DNA from: Pelomyxa schiedti
Taxonomy: Eukaryota > Evosea > Pelobiontida > Pelomyxidae
Direction of reading: 5' to 3'
Length of the DNA: 64,000 nucleotides
NCBI GenBank assembly: GCA_020536535.1
Contig: JAHLWZ010000848.1
Span: 1-64,000, forward strand
The notes below the pieces were generated by a model. That model was not told the origin of the DNA, searched no databases, and saw nothing but the letters and a program-made list of their open reading frames with translations. Shown piece by piece: positions 1 to 14,100 of the stretch (the first letter of the stretch is position 1; every line of letters begins with the position of its first letter). Made by a program: the position numbers and the translations under genes.

Positions 1-181
1 GTCCATGAACGAACCTGTAATACAACTCTCCATAAAGAGTGTGGGAATCAGCAGCGTAAGAAATGAGTGTTGACCCGTCGGTCGTTGCACCCTTGCTCAC
101 AATGAAGTTCGTGCATCCTTGGGCCACTCCAATCACAAAAAGCGCCACCCACACCACTGTCTTTGTCGCAGATCCGGCCAT
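1..181 (-). CDS. Peptidase family C69-like secreted dipeptidase (5' part only)
   Basis: The minus-strand reading frame starts with ATG at 181-179 and runs off the left edge, giving about 60 residues. The first ~21 residues (MAGSATKTVVWVALFVIGVA then QG) form a hydrophobic signal peptide. It is followed directly by CTNFIVSKGATTDGSTLISY and AADSHTLYGELYYR. In family C69 (Ntn-hydrolase dipeptidases) the catalytic Cys is the first residue of the mature enzyme within a C-T-x-x-x-V-x-K-x-A-x-x-D-G-S-T pattern, and that is what is seen here. The likely role is cleaving dipeptides in a lysosomal/secretory compartment or outside the cell. It is divergently oriented to DBR1 with ~240 bp between starts. 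The catalytic body lies outside the window, so activity cannot be judged. Confidence 0.75.
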   Translation of the reverse strand, partial: MAGSATKTVVWVALFVIGVAQGCTNFIVSKGATTDGSTLISYAADSHTLYGELYYRFVHG

Positions 182-421
182 GCGCCAACACCAAACACAA
201 CGCCTTTTTTCTTTTTAAGCGTTCAACCCCAAAATTCTTCCTTAGAAGAATCTCTGAAGAAATCTCACAGAAAGAAGTCGCTCTAATTCCACAATTTTTG
301 GTCCATGCTGGACCAAGGATGATGAGGCAGGGGAGTGCTGTCTTTGGGTGATAGAGTCCTGAGAAGATTCACCAAGCAACAGAATCATCAATTAATAAAA
401 GCAGACGATCAAGCATCTCAA

Positions 422-2491
422 ATGAGGATCTGCGTCGTGGGGTGTACGCACGGGTGCATGAGGGCGATATATGACGCTGTGGCCCAGATATCCCCTCCTG
501 TGGATCTGGTCATTTGTTGTGGAGATTTCCAGGTTGGCTGGGAGTGTGTTCCTTTCGTACAAGCTAAGAGCGCGTGTCTTTAGGCTGTGAGGAATAGCTA
601 TGACTTGCAATGCACGGCTATTCCCCCAAAATACCGGAAAATGGGTGACTTCATAGACTATTACACAGGGAAGTTTAAGGTTCCCGTGCCCACTATATTC
701 GTTGGGGGGAACCACGAGGCATCGAACCATCTGTTTGAAATGTAGTAGTAGCTCACCTGACCTTTCCTCCTTAAGACTGACATTTCACCTCAGGTACTAT
801 GGAGGGTGGGTGTGCGAGAATGTATTTTACCTTGGGCACTCCGGTGTTGTTTCCTTCGGTGGTCTCCGAATTGCAGGGTGTTCTGGAATTTACAAGCCCT
901 ATGATTACAGAGCAGGTTTGCACAGCCATTTTTTTGCAATCTTGGTGTTTAATTGCATAATTAAATTAATTTAAGGGTACCAAGAAGTCCGACCAAATAA
1001 CTGTAGGAATGCCTTCCACCTTCGAGAATTTGAAGTGATGAAACTGATGCAGGTTTTTTCTTGAGGAGTCTTGACTACAGGTTTTAATAATAAGAAGATA
1101 AAGCAACCAGTTGACATCTTTGTCTCCCATGACTGGCCCCAGGGAATTTTGGAGTTTGGGGACTTCGAGTCCTTGTTCAGACTAAAACCTTTTTTTCGCC
1201 CAGAGGTTTGCATAACTGAATTTCGAATTAAATTGATTGTTACACTTGAAAATAGCGCACAACCTTGGGGAGCCAGCCACTAAGGCTTCTGCTCAACACA
1301 CTTCAACCCAAATACTGGTTTTCCGCTCACTTGCACGTGCGATTCACTGCCAGTTGTCCAGTTTGTATTTTCCCTTCTTCCTTGAGACGGTTAATAATCG
1401 TTGTAGCATCCCGGTTCCTCCACTGCCAGAACGACAGAATTCCTCGCTTTGGACAAAATTGGTCCCAAGCGGGACTGGCTAGATGTATGCATTACATCTT
1501 TGAATACATTCCGTTATACCCACTCTATTGATAGGTTTTAGATGTTGAAGCCCCCAATGACAGTCGCTCCATTCAATACGACCCCGAGTGGCTTGCTATT
1601 TTACATTCAAGTTTTTTATACCTGCCCATTGGGGGAAAGATGTATATCCTATGCTACGTTATATTCTATTAATTTCTCATCGCAAAAGGTGTCCTATGCA
1701 TTGTCTTACTATTGCGAAATCGACTTGCGATATCTCAAAAAATAATACAGTACTCACTCCTCCGCCATTTCACCCGTCCAACAATCAAGGCAAAATTCCC
1801 ATACGAAGATCGAGTCTGACTTTCCATAGGTTCGCACAAAGAGGAACTCTACAACTTCTTGTTGTCACTCTTTGGGCCATTTCCGCAAGTAGGCTCATCC
1901 ACAAGCACTACCCAGGAGAATGTCACAAACAATCCAGAGGAAATTTCATTGAGTGATGACTGCCCTCCAGAAAGAAATGAGGTTGACTCTACAAAAGACG
2001 ATTACATCCCGCTCTCAGCAGCCAAAGTGCCACCCCTGAATAAGGTCAGCACAGCATCAACTCCTGCTCACCAAGATGAACCGCCTGATCAAAGTAACTG
2101 GCGGACAACCTTACCTACAGCACCACTTCCAAAGAGGTCACGCATGGTACTACCCCCTCCAATTCACAACGACCCTCCCACAACAACCCGCACCCAAGAA
2201 AGCAACACCCTTTCATCTGGGCACACAAGCCCTGAAGAACCAGAAGCACCCGCACTGCCTCTCCCACAAAACGAACCCGGTTCTAGCCGGCTACTATCTT
2301 CCATCATGTTTCTCCCACCTCCGGTACACACTACAACCAAAATACAACAACACACTCAGCCGGATCCACCCACTACTGATACCACAAACCCAACACCGAT
2401 AGTCACCACTTCAGATAGCACAGCAACAATAACTACCACTACCACAAGCAACAACGAAGTTGTAACGACCAGCTCCCCTAACAACCAGTAG
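422..2491 (+). CDS. DBR1: RNA lariat debranching enzyme DBR1
   Basis: This enzyme hydrolyses the 2'-5' bond of intron lariats, in the nucleus. Metallophosphoesterase motifs appear in order across exons: VVGCTHG at the N-terminus, [42 protein letters not shown] and [10 protein letters not shown], then the DBR1-specific [17 protein letters not shown] and YDPEWLAIL. Exon 1 is 422-532 (ends GDFQ), the intron is 533-583, exon 2 runs to 741 and exon 3 starts at 794. A later 54-nt intron joins LLRHFTR to [15 protein letters not shown], matching the family C-terminal helix. The upstream ATG at 335 is in frame but lies in 5' leader; 422 matches the family start. Beyond the core there is a tail of roughly 200 residues rich in Ser, Thr, Pro and Asn, ending at 2491, which is unusual for DBR1. 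Family assignment is firm; a few splice joints are tentative. Confidence 0.93.
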
Positions 2492-2540
2492 TGACTTACA
2501 CACTCACAAAAAAAAAAGAAACTCTTTCCAAAAAAGTATT

Positions 2541-4093
2541 TTATTCCTTATGGCTTGTTGTTGGTATAGCTGTTGGCTTTGTTGTAGGTGATGTTGTGGA
2601 TGATGCAGAGGTGATGGGAGGAAATGAGAACTGGGCTGCTATGCAGCAGTGGTCAGAGGGGTAGTATTTGTTTGGGAGGAGACCATCCAGCTGGGGGTCA
2701 GTGATGGTGACAGGTTCCAGCATCGCCTTGAGCTGCAGTGTGTCTGGTGTGTACCATATGTAGTCTAAACAGCCTGCATAATGATGTGGTGAGAATTGGT
2801 TGCGGGTAAATCCTCTTGTCCAATAGGTAGGGAATGAAGGAATTATGTACCGCAAAAACCGGGAGTAAAATTCGTGTGTGGTTCTCCAAGGCATTCATAT
2901 ACACTAGAAATATCAACGCTGATTACGGATTAGATAGAGGGATGGCGCAGCGAATGGAGTTTCAACTTATGTCTCAGCTCAGTTAGAATTCCTTTGTAAG
3001 TGTATCTCTGCAGGTCTACTGGGTTCGGTGGGAGGAATTTGGAGTGCAAGAAGTGATATACAGAAGAATCAGGGGTGCTATTTAAATCTCCGCCAAATAC
3101 AATCTTATTCACGTTGTTTGTTGCACAGAATTCTTTGACTTTGGTCATAAGAAGATATGCTTGTAATACTTTGACTGTGTTCCGGCAGTGAGTAACGTGG
3201 AAATTGGAAAAAGGAAGTTACTGTCGGTGAGCTTCGGGTCCCAGTATAAGTGTGCAGAAATAATTAATACATTGGACCTGGTTGCATTGTCCATAAGCAG
3301 GAGAAGCAAGGCAACATTCCCGGTCATTGTGCGGTGGATGATCCCCAAATTTTTAACTATGAGTGAATCGGCAAGACTATTAAAATAAACAGTTTCCTCT
3401 TTCTTTATTGTATATCTGATAATTGGTTTATCCTAATCATACAAGATTTTTAAGGCTATACCTTTCCCGTTTGAAGAATATGGCACACCCGTCACCAGAG
3501 CCGGGCCTTTGCGCAAACGCCACATTATAGTCCACCAATTCCGCCTTTATGTCAAGAATGCGGTCCATTTCCTATCACCTGGCTTGAATCAAGCCCGCCT
3601 CAAAAAGTCCAACAAGGAATACCTGAAGTGACAATATGTCGGGATTGTAAGCCCTTATTTCGTGCAGAATGCGGGGCATCCTGTACCTCCAATTCAGATA
3701 GGAGTTAGAACAGTGCTTCTGAAACCCAGCATATCCATCAGCAAGAACCTAAATAAAATATGTTCATCCAGTTAAGGGGGGAAAGATATAACAATAAAAC
3801 TGGAATTTTAATGTAACCCATAATCCATCACAACATACATTGTAGGTCATGAACGTAAAGGACAAAGCAGACAACGCCAACCCGCCTCCCACAATGCCAT
3901 TTGGGGTGCCAGTGGAACTGACATCAGCACCATCACAACTGCTTGTTGATGAGGTCGATGGGGGCGGCGTGGCGGACGGTGAGATCGGATCAGGGGGCGA
4001 TGCTGAGGGGGGATTATGGGACGAGGGTGGGATGATGCGCCAGCCACGCACGCGGCACCACGAGCCACGCCCTGGCGTTTGTCCAGTGTACAT
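2541..4093 (-). CDS. CCR4/Angel-type endonuclease-exonuclease-phosphatase (probable deadenylase or 2'-phosphodiesterase)
   Basis: Minus-strand gene with at least six exons and an EEP fold. Motifs in order: MTYNVLADG (exon 1, 4093-3839, into exon 2 from 3748), NPDILSLQ joined to EMDRILD (catalytic Glu, exon 3 from 3571), GSGDGCAIFFKR, ISAHLYWDPKLTD, VFGGDLNSTPDSSVYHFL (Asp/Asn), AGCLDYIWYT, and LPNKYYPSDH (catalytic His). This order is that of CCR4/nocturnin/Angel/2'-PDE enzymes, which shorten poly(A) tails or related RNA ends. No leucine-rich repeats precede the nuclease, so it is Angel- or nocturnin-like rather than classic CCR4. The N-terminus is Pro/Ser-rich and the tail is Thr/Ser-rich. 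The joint near 2880-2960 could not be closed with a normal GT-AG intron: the frame ends at an in-frame TAA just before the segment containing FTRNQFSPHHYAG. This may be an unusual intron, an assembly error or a real lesion. Confidence 0.85.
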
Positions 4094-4432
4094 CGCGTGT
4101 TTGGATCTGAAGGGTGTTAGTGGAAGTTATGGATTGGAGGAGGACAGACTGGGATTTCGCAGCTCATTTCTTCTGGGTTTTTGGACCCACTATGAGGTCC
4201 TAGGGGGTCTTTACTCATGGAAGGTCCTGAGTCCAGAGAGCCATCATTGTTTTTCCTTTTCATAAACTTAAAGTTAAAAAAAAGTCGTGCCAACTAGCAG
4301 AGACTTGAAAGTTTTGCCAAGTTTCGGCAAGTCAAACCGAAACTCCATGGCTGCACAAAACAAAAACGGGAATAACCCCTGCCACAACATTATAAACCAA
4401 ATACAAAACAACAACCAAACAAATAACAACAA

Positions 4433-8098
<3,666 letters not shown>

Positions 8099-8124
8099 CC
8101 ACCCCCCACCCAACCTTGTGAAAT

Positions 8125-8130
8125 AATAAA
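8125..8130 (+). terminator. Polyadenylation signal of the Argonaute gene
   Basis: AATAAA lies 27 bases past the Argonaute stop, at a usual distance for a eukaryotic poly(A) signal. No experimental cleavage site is known. The ~240 bases after it (to 8367) hold no supported gene. Confidence 0.5.
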
Positions 8131-8934
8131 GATCCTTGTTTATGTATTTAAAGTCCAATTCTAAGCAGTGTTTGAGTGGCATGAACACAAGGAACACAAT
8201 ACCTCTAAGTTGGAGAGAGCTAAGACACAGCAGTTACGGAAGGAGAAAGGACGCAGTTTTGAAAGTCCAAGATCCATAACCCTGCATGGTGGGGACAGAT
8301 AGCAAGGGAAGCTTTGTTTGGTGTTAGCACCATTTTGAGGAATTATTAAAAACGACAGTTACAGACACATATCTGGATCAATGGGCGGTGATTTTTTTTC
8401 CCGATCAAGTTCCTGTAAACGGCTCTGCCCCGTTTTTTTGGGCGGTGATCCAGTCAAAAAGCTGTCTAAAATCACTGCCCGGGGCGGTGATAAGTGGTTT
8501 GCACCTAGCTGTTATTCCTCACTGCAAAAGGCCTGGTCTTGCTTATTTGTCCCAGACAAACACGATGGGGTTATTTGATCCCTGTGTTACTGGGTATAAT
8601 AGTGAAGATCTTGTTCTAGTACTAAAGACAAGAAAAAAAAATTGGTTGTTGCATAGTGATGGGACGCAATAAACCAACGAGAGCAACAACTGAGGTAGAC
8701 ACAGGAACGTCGTTATTGGTGCCTCCAAGTGTGGTGACAAATGCGTTGTTGGGTGGGACGCTGGGGGAGGTGACGACAGCAGCAACAGGGGGAACAATGG
8801 TGGTGACAACAGGGGCAACAACAGGGGCAACAAATGTGGTGAGTGCTTTCAGTGGGGCAGGGACCGGCGTGGTGGCGACTGGTGCGGCAGTGAAATGTGT
8901 GGTGGCTGCCATGGGGGGAGCTACAACATTGGTG

Positions 8935-9090
8935 ACAAGTGCGGCAACAGGTGCGGCGACGGGTACGGCGATGGGTGCGGCGACGACTGTGGCGACGGGT
9001 GCAGCGACGACTGCGGCGACGGGTGCCGCGACGGGTGTGGCGACGACTGCGGCGACGACTGTGGCGACGGGTGTGGCAATGAGTGCCAGG
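8935..9090. repeat. GC-rich minisatellite, units near 10-14 bp
   Basis: A run of imperfect units alternating GCGACGGGTG and GCGACGACTG/TGTGGCGACG. All six frames stay open and give Ala/Thr/Gly, Gly/Asp/Cys or Arg/His/Ser repeats, showing that the open frames follow from the repeat and not from selection on a protein. It lies inside the TIR element. Confidence 0.75.
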
Positions 9091-9576
9091 ATGGGTGTGT
9101 GTGACTGGTGGGATGAGTGCAACAAAGGGTACTTCAACTAGATTGCTACAACAGGTGCCACACACTACTACAGTGTTGTCCGCTTTAGCTAACAAACAAT
9201 CAGCAGCACCTGCTTCCTCTCAATCAGCCACCAGAACCTAAAAAACCTAAACATTCACATGCTCTTCATGTACCACATAGACATGCACCCTCAACCTCAC
9301 TTCAACATTTTGGATCACCAAGGGATTACCCTGTTTCCAGCTTGGATGATGATTATGTTGTTGAGGAAGGCTCTCTTCATCAGACACACACAACACTTGG
9401 GAGTGCTTATTGCGACAAATAGTGGCTTTAACTGGCCTGTCAGCACTGTTAAATATTGAGTTAGATTAAGAGCAACATAAAAAAAAGTTTTTTTCTTGTG
9501 GTTAACCCAGGGCGGTGATTTTACTGACTGGCTTATGTGCTCAACCACCGCCCAGGGCGGTGATCAGATTTGACTG

Positions 9577-9648
9577 CAAAAAGTGCATCATCACCGCCCA
9601 AAATCACCGCCCGGGCGGTGATTTTGGGCGGTGATGATACACTTTTTG
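9577..9648. repeat. 72-bp near-perfect palindrome (36-bp arms, no loop)
   Basis: Centre between 9612 and 9613. Positions 9587-9638 (52 bp) are perfectly self-complementary. A single mismatch (9586/9639) follows, then perfect pairing again to 9577/9648. The core is two GGGCGGTGAT modules per arm. It can form a cruciform in DNA or a long hairpin in RNA. Confidence 0.9.
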
Positions 9649-9682
9649 ATAGGGAAAAAAATCACCGCCCACTGATCCAGAT

Positions 9683-10981
9683 ATGAAGCTGTGTAGACCT
9701 GTGTGCAGACCAGAGAAGGTCATGTCCCCAAAAGAAAAAGAGATGGTGGGGGAGGAGATCGATACGATGCTGCGGCTGGGTGTGATTAAGGAGGGGGCCA
9801 GCGAATGGGTGGCCCCATTGTCACTGTCCACGAAAAAGGATGGCAGCATGCGGCTGTGCACAAACTTCCGGGGGCTGAACAGGGAGACCCTCAAGGATAA
9901 CTACCCTCTCCCAAATGTCTTCGAGGTCCTTAAATCGCTCAACGGACACTGTTGGTTCTCCACTCTGGACCTAATGGCAGGTTTCTGGCAAGTACCAGTG
10001 GCCAAAGAAGATGTGCACAAGACGGGGTTCGTGTGCCATCGAGGTCAATTCCTCTTCAACGTCATGCAATTCGGCATGCAGAATGCATCCCAGACTTTCC
10101 AGTGACTCATGGAGCGCTGTTTGGCAGGTCTCCTGGGGAAGGTGTGTGCTGTGTACATCGACGACATCATCGTGATGGGGCACACGTTTGAAGAGCACCT
10201 GCAAAACCTGAGAGCCGTGTACACCCGGCTGAGAGGGGCAAAGTTGAGGGTGCGTGCACTGAAATGCAGCTTGGTCAACCGTGAAGTCAGCTACCTGGGC
10301 CATATGGTGTCTGAGAGGGGTGTGCAAATGGACGCGGGCAGAATCAAGGTGATTACTGGCTGGCCGAGGCCAAGGCAATGGACCGGGGAGCTAGAAACAT
10401 TCGTAAACATGGTGAACTACTACGCAAGGTTTGTGCCAGACTTCGCCATAGTGGCGGCACCACTGAGAGAGCTGGGCGTGAAAGGCGCGCCATGGGTGTG
10501 GGACGAGCGCTGCGAGGAAGCGTTCACACACATTAAGCACCTAATTGCCAAGAAACTCCTGCTTGAGTCTCCAGATTACAGCTCAGAGTTCAGGCTGGAA
10601 ATTCACACGGACGCTAGCAAGGTGGGAATGGGGGCCGCGCTGGTACAAATGGACGCGAAGGGAGCGGAACACATTATCGAGCTTGCAAGCAGGGTCACCA
10701 CGCCCCACGAAAAGAAGTACGATACTGTGTGTGAGCTAGAGGCGGCGGCGGTCGTGTGGGCACTCAAGAAATTCCGCAGCTATATACACGGAGTCGGATG
10801 TGTTGTCAAGACAGACAACAAAGCCCTAACCTGGATGCAGAACCAGGAACACCCGTGTGCCAGGGTTGCCCGCTGGCAAATGCTGCTGGACGATTATGGG
10901 GCTGTAGTGGAATTTAGGCCGGGAAAGCAGTCGGGGGATGTGGACGCAATCAGCAGGATGCCACAGGTGTTTGTGGGTTAG
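9683..10981 (+). pseudogene. Ty3/gypsy-like pol fragment: reverse transcriptase plus RNase H, one nonsense codon
   Basis: One reading frame interrupted by TGA at 10103-10105 and otherwise open for ~430 codons. The RT palm/fingers are clear: LGVIKEGASEWVAPLSLSTK, DGSMRLCTNFRGLN, NYPLPNVFEVLKSLNG, FSTLDLMAGFWQVPV, and after the stop the catalytic box VYIDDIIVMG near 10154, then VSYLGHMVSERGV. The RNase H part has HTDASKVGMGAALVQMD and TDNKALTWMQNQEH, ending at ISRMPQVFVG. The order RT-RNase H is that of Metaviridae-type LTR retrotransposons. Gag, protease and integrase are not found, nor are LTRs, so this is a truncated relic. The lost codon sits where related elements usually have Arg (Q-R-L-M), consistent with CGA to TGA. 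The frame is intronless and more GC-rich than the neighbours. The first residues lie inside the right inverted repeat of the neighbouring element. Confidence 0.88.
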
Positions 10982-11121
10982 ACCTCGAAACTATCATGCC
11001 ACAACTTCTTATGCACTACCACATACCACAACAGTTTGCCCACAATCAAACAGGTTTTTTGAAATCAATTTAGGAGAATGATACAATCTGATTGTACTTT
11101 TTTTTTCCGGCACCCGTCCGG

Positions 11122-14100
11122 TTACCACCACTTTTTGGGTTTCCTCAGTCCCAGTGCCTCCTTTTTCACTGGGAACCAAGGGAAACACTGCTCACAGCTC
11201 AGTACTACCTTCTCCCCCTGGTTCGACACGATTTTGACACCATCCGGACCAGATCCAGAATTTTCTTGTGTTTTTTGGGTAGAGTTGGTTTGACCCCCAA
11301 CTTTGCTTGTGTCTGTACACTCTTGCGGAAAGCGGTTATCTTCACCTGCCAGACTGTATGTCCAAAACACGCTGTCTGCAGCCACAGGTACACTTGGATA
11401 TTATTATGCCAGTGCCCCTGCACCAGTAGTTGTCCACCACTGGGCACTTACACCTGTCAAACTGCATCCAGCAGTGTTTGCACACAGACAGAGGAACCTC
11501 ATACACACACTTCACTCCCTTTGTATATTGTGGTTGTGTCCGCAAGGACTGCTGGGTGCACGGGTAGCTGCTGGGCCCAGGCCCCTCCAGTATTTCCACT
11601 CTGTTGTCCAAGAGGATCCGCAGGAGAGTCGGGCTGGGGCACAAGAACCGGCCTATCCTGTCCAGCGCGAGCGGCAGCAGGCTGTGCAAGAAGCTCCCGC
11701 GGCCCACCCGCGGGAACCTCGCCGCGCACAGCAGCAGCACCGCGGCGTCGGCGGACCGCAGGGCCCCCGCCACCCTGTGGATGTCATAGTGCCGCTGGGT
11801 GTGCACCCGGATGAGCAAGCACCGCCGGGCGTCGGGGATGTGCACGGCGGTCTGCGGCGGGTGCACCTCGAGCTGCCCGGGGCCCAGCCCGCATGCCTGC
11901 GGGAGTGCGGCTTGGAGCGCATTGGGCAGGTCCATGCTGAAGAAGGGGTAGATGGGGTCAGGGACTAGGATTGTCAGGGCGGTGGTTTCGCCCACCGGGG
12001 CGCAGCAGCAGGTGGCCACCAAGAGTTTCGGTGGGCTGATTTCGTGCCTGTAGTGGGAAGCTGCGATGCAGCCGCGGCAGTAATTACGGGAGGAGGAGGG
12101 GCCGTCGCATGTGATGCATGAGTGGAATTGGTTAAAGTGGTAGCAGGCGAAACAGAGGGTATCAGGATCATGGGATTGGCATATCTTCCCTCCTGCGGAG
12201 TTTGGGGGAGCCGGCGCTCCAAATTTGGGCGGGCTTGGGGTGCTGTATCGAAGTAGTTTCGTGTAAACATCAATATAGAGCTTGTGTGCCTTGCTATACA
12301 TTGAAAATGATTCCAAAATTGGCAATTTGTCAAGTTGTGATTGGGCACTTTGGGCAGAAGGAGTGTCATGCACAGACTTCTTTAGAAGATACAAAAGAGG
12401 TTCTACAGTATTTGGGTTACACGTCTTCATCTTTGTGATAATTTTTCCAACGTTACAAAAGGAGTTGATAGCCTCACAACCAAATGGAGTGCTGGAGATG
12501 AAACAGAGTGTCTTCAGCGCTGAGGAGCATAATTTTGCTTGGGATGGGCAGAGTGCTCCAAAGCAAAAGGAAACAAATTCACGTCGCACCAGTTCTACAA
12601 CATTGCAAACCAGATAGCTGGGATGCAATTGTGCGACGACACGGAAGGCCCACTTACACCACCTGGCATTTCGAGAGAGTTTGCCCTCTTTGCTGAGTAT
12701 ACTGGCAATGATCTCGATTGATGGATTTACGGCTTTGACCTGTTCCAGGGATAAACTGTGGTGCAAGGTCTTCAATGCTAAAATTTGCACTTTAAATAAG
12801 CCTGGATATTTCTTCATCACGAGGAGAACATCTTCCCAGAGGGTGCCTGAAGAAGAGCCTAAGAAGTAGCAGGCAATTCCCCTCCAGACTGCATTAAAGG
12901 AGACTCGCTGAAGGTAGGAGAACTGTTCTAATAATACTTGAATGTAACCCAAAAAGGTTTCTCTGGGGATATTGTGCGGCTGAAGATAATTGAAGGTACG
13001 AACTAGCATTTCCAAGGCTTCTTGCTGTATCTGCTTTTCTTTTTTTTTAATATTTTCTGCCAGATGTGGAAGCATATCTATTATACCCAATTTCAATGCC
13101 TCTTCAAGCCCAGATTTAAATTTGATTAACTGTAGAAGAGATCTCCATGTACTCTGTGAGATATACCCGTCAACACTCAGGACGAATTCAAGAAGGAGTT
13201 CGACTAATGGAAGTGGTATGGAAAGGGAATTTCTGCAATCTTTGCTCAGAGAAGTAGTCATCATATCTACTAAATCAGCTGCCGTCTTGGAGAAGGAGTG
13301 ACGTGGGAAGAGTTCTGGGATGTTTTGCATGACAGGCAGAAAAGAAGATGACTCTGATTTTGATAACAATAACATATGTTCATAAGCCCTGTGGGAAAGT
13401 ATGCTAAATTCGCCTGATAACATTGCAGTGATCACTGGTTGTAGTTCACTCGGCACATAGGTACTCTGCTCGGATGTTATGAAGGCTGCAAGTGTACGCC
13501 ATAGATAATACACTTCACTTGTAGTTGGAGTAGACCCTAACATTTCTATTGCTGTAATAACTACAGGCTTCATTTTAGAGGCAACAATATCCTTCATGAG
13601 GTTGTCCTGGACAAGTCTCAGCACAGCTTTACATCCAGTGACTATGCTTTTTGAATCCACCAGCACTGCTACAAGGATATCTAGAGCACCCATGTCCACC
13701 AGGTGTGGCACACTTAAAACAGCCATGCACTCTATAAATGTACACACTTCAGAGTGAGAAAACGGGTTGCACTGGCGATATAGAGAGAAGAAAGCTTCAG
13801 AAATCCAGGATATGTCCTGGAGAGCTGCAGCCGATTCTCCAATGTAGCAAATAGTATGTGATACCACCTTGACTGCATAACCTGGCAGTTTCGGCAAAGC
13901 TGTGGATGTGCTCCTTAGGAATCCAACAAGATCATGCAGAATTTTAACTGCCTCGTTAACTTCTAGATGACATTCAGAGACATGGGCAATCACTTCCCAC
14001 GCGGTGTCACTTATTGTCCTCAATGAAAGCATAGTGTCCAAAACAGCTCGATGTGATTCAAACCTTGGGTAGTTCACTAATGCAAGTAGAACAGATAAGG

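Larger units (their letters stand above)
8368..9685. mobile_element. 1.3-kb element bounded by 34/35-bp terminal inverted repeats
   Basis: The left end 8368-8402 (starts CATATCTGGATCAATGGGCG) and the right end 9652-9685 are reverse complements with one mismatch and one T-run length difference. The interior carries at least nine copies of the 10-mer GGGCGGTGAT or its complement: 8383, 8440, 8482, 9510, 9555, 9590(c), 9603(c), 9613 and 9626, plus one in each end. It also holds a GCGACGGGTG-type tandem tract and a long palindrome. No transposase is recognisable; the ORFs inside (for example an Ala/Thr/Gly-rich frame at 8656-9141) are by-products of the tandem repeat. It is best read as a non-autonomous DNA transposon/MITE-like or foldback element. 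No clear target-site duplication is visible. The right end abuts the reverse-transcriptase fragment, whose first ATG is the last three bases of the repeat. Confidence 0.65.

Noticed and set aside
8935-9100. CRISPR-like spacing of short repeats
   Set aside because: Units are contiguous and imperfect without unique spacers; eukaryotic context.
8622-9195. Ala/Val-rich, Arg/His-rich and Gly/Asp-rich ORFs in several frames
   Set aside because: All frames are open because of one tandem repeat; no evidence of protein selection.
10103-10105. TGA as a sense codon (alternative genetic code)
   Set aside because: Clear genes end cleanly at TGA (for example 8096-8098, 25268-25270), so TGA is a normal stop here.
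11303-11968. Plus-strand open frames of 220-240 codons
   Set aside because: They mirror the GC-rich minus-strand helical-repeat gene; residues are Arg/Pro/Gln filler with no motif.
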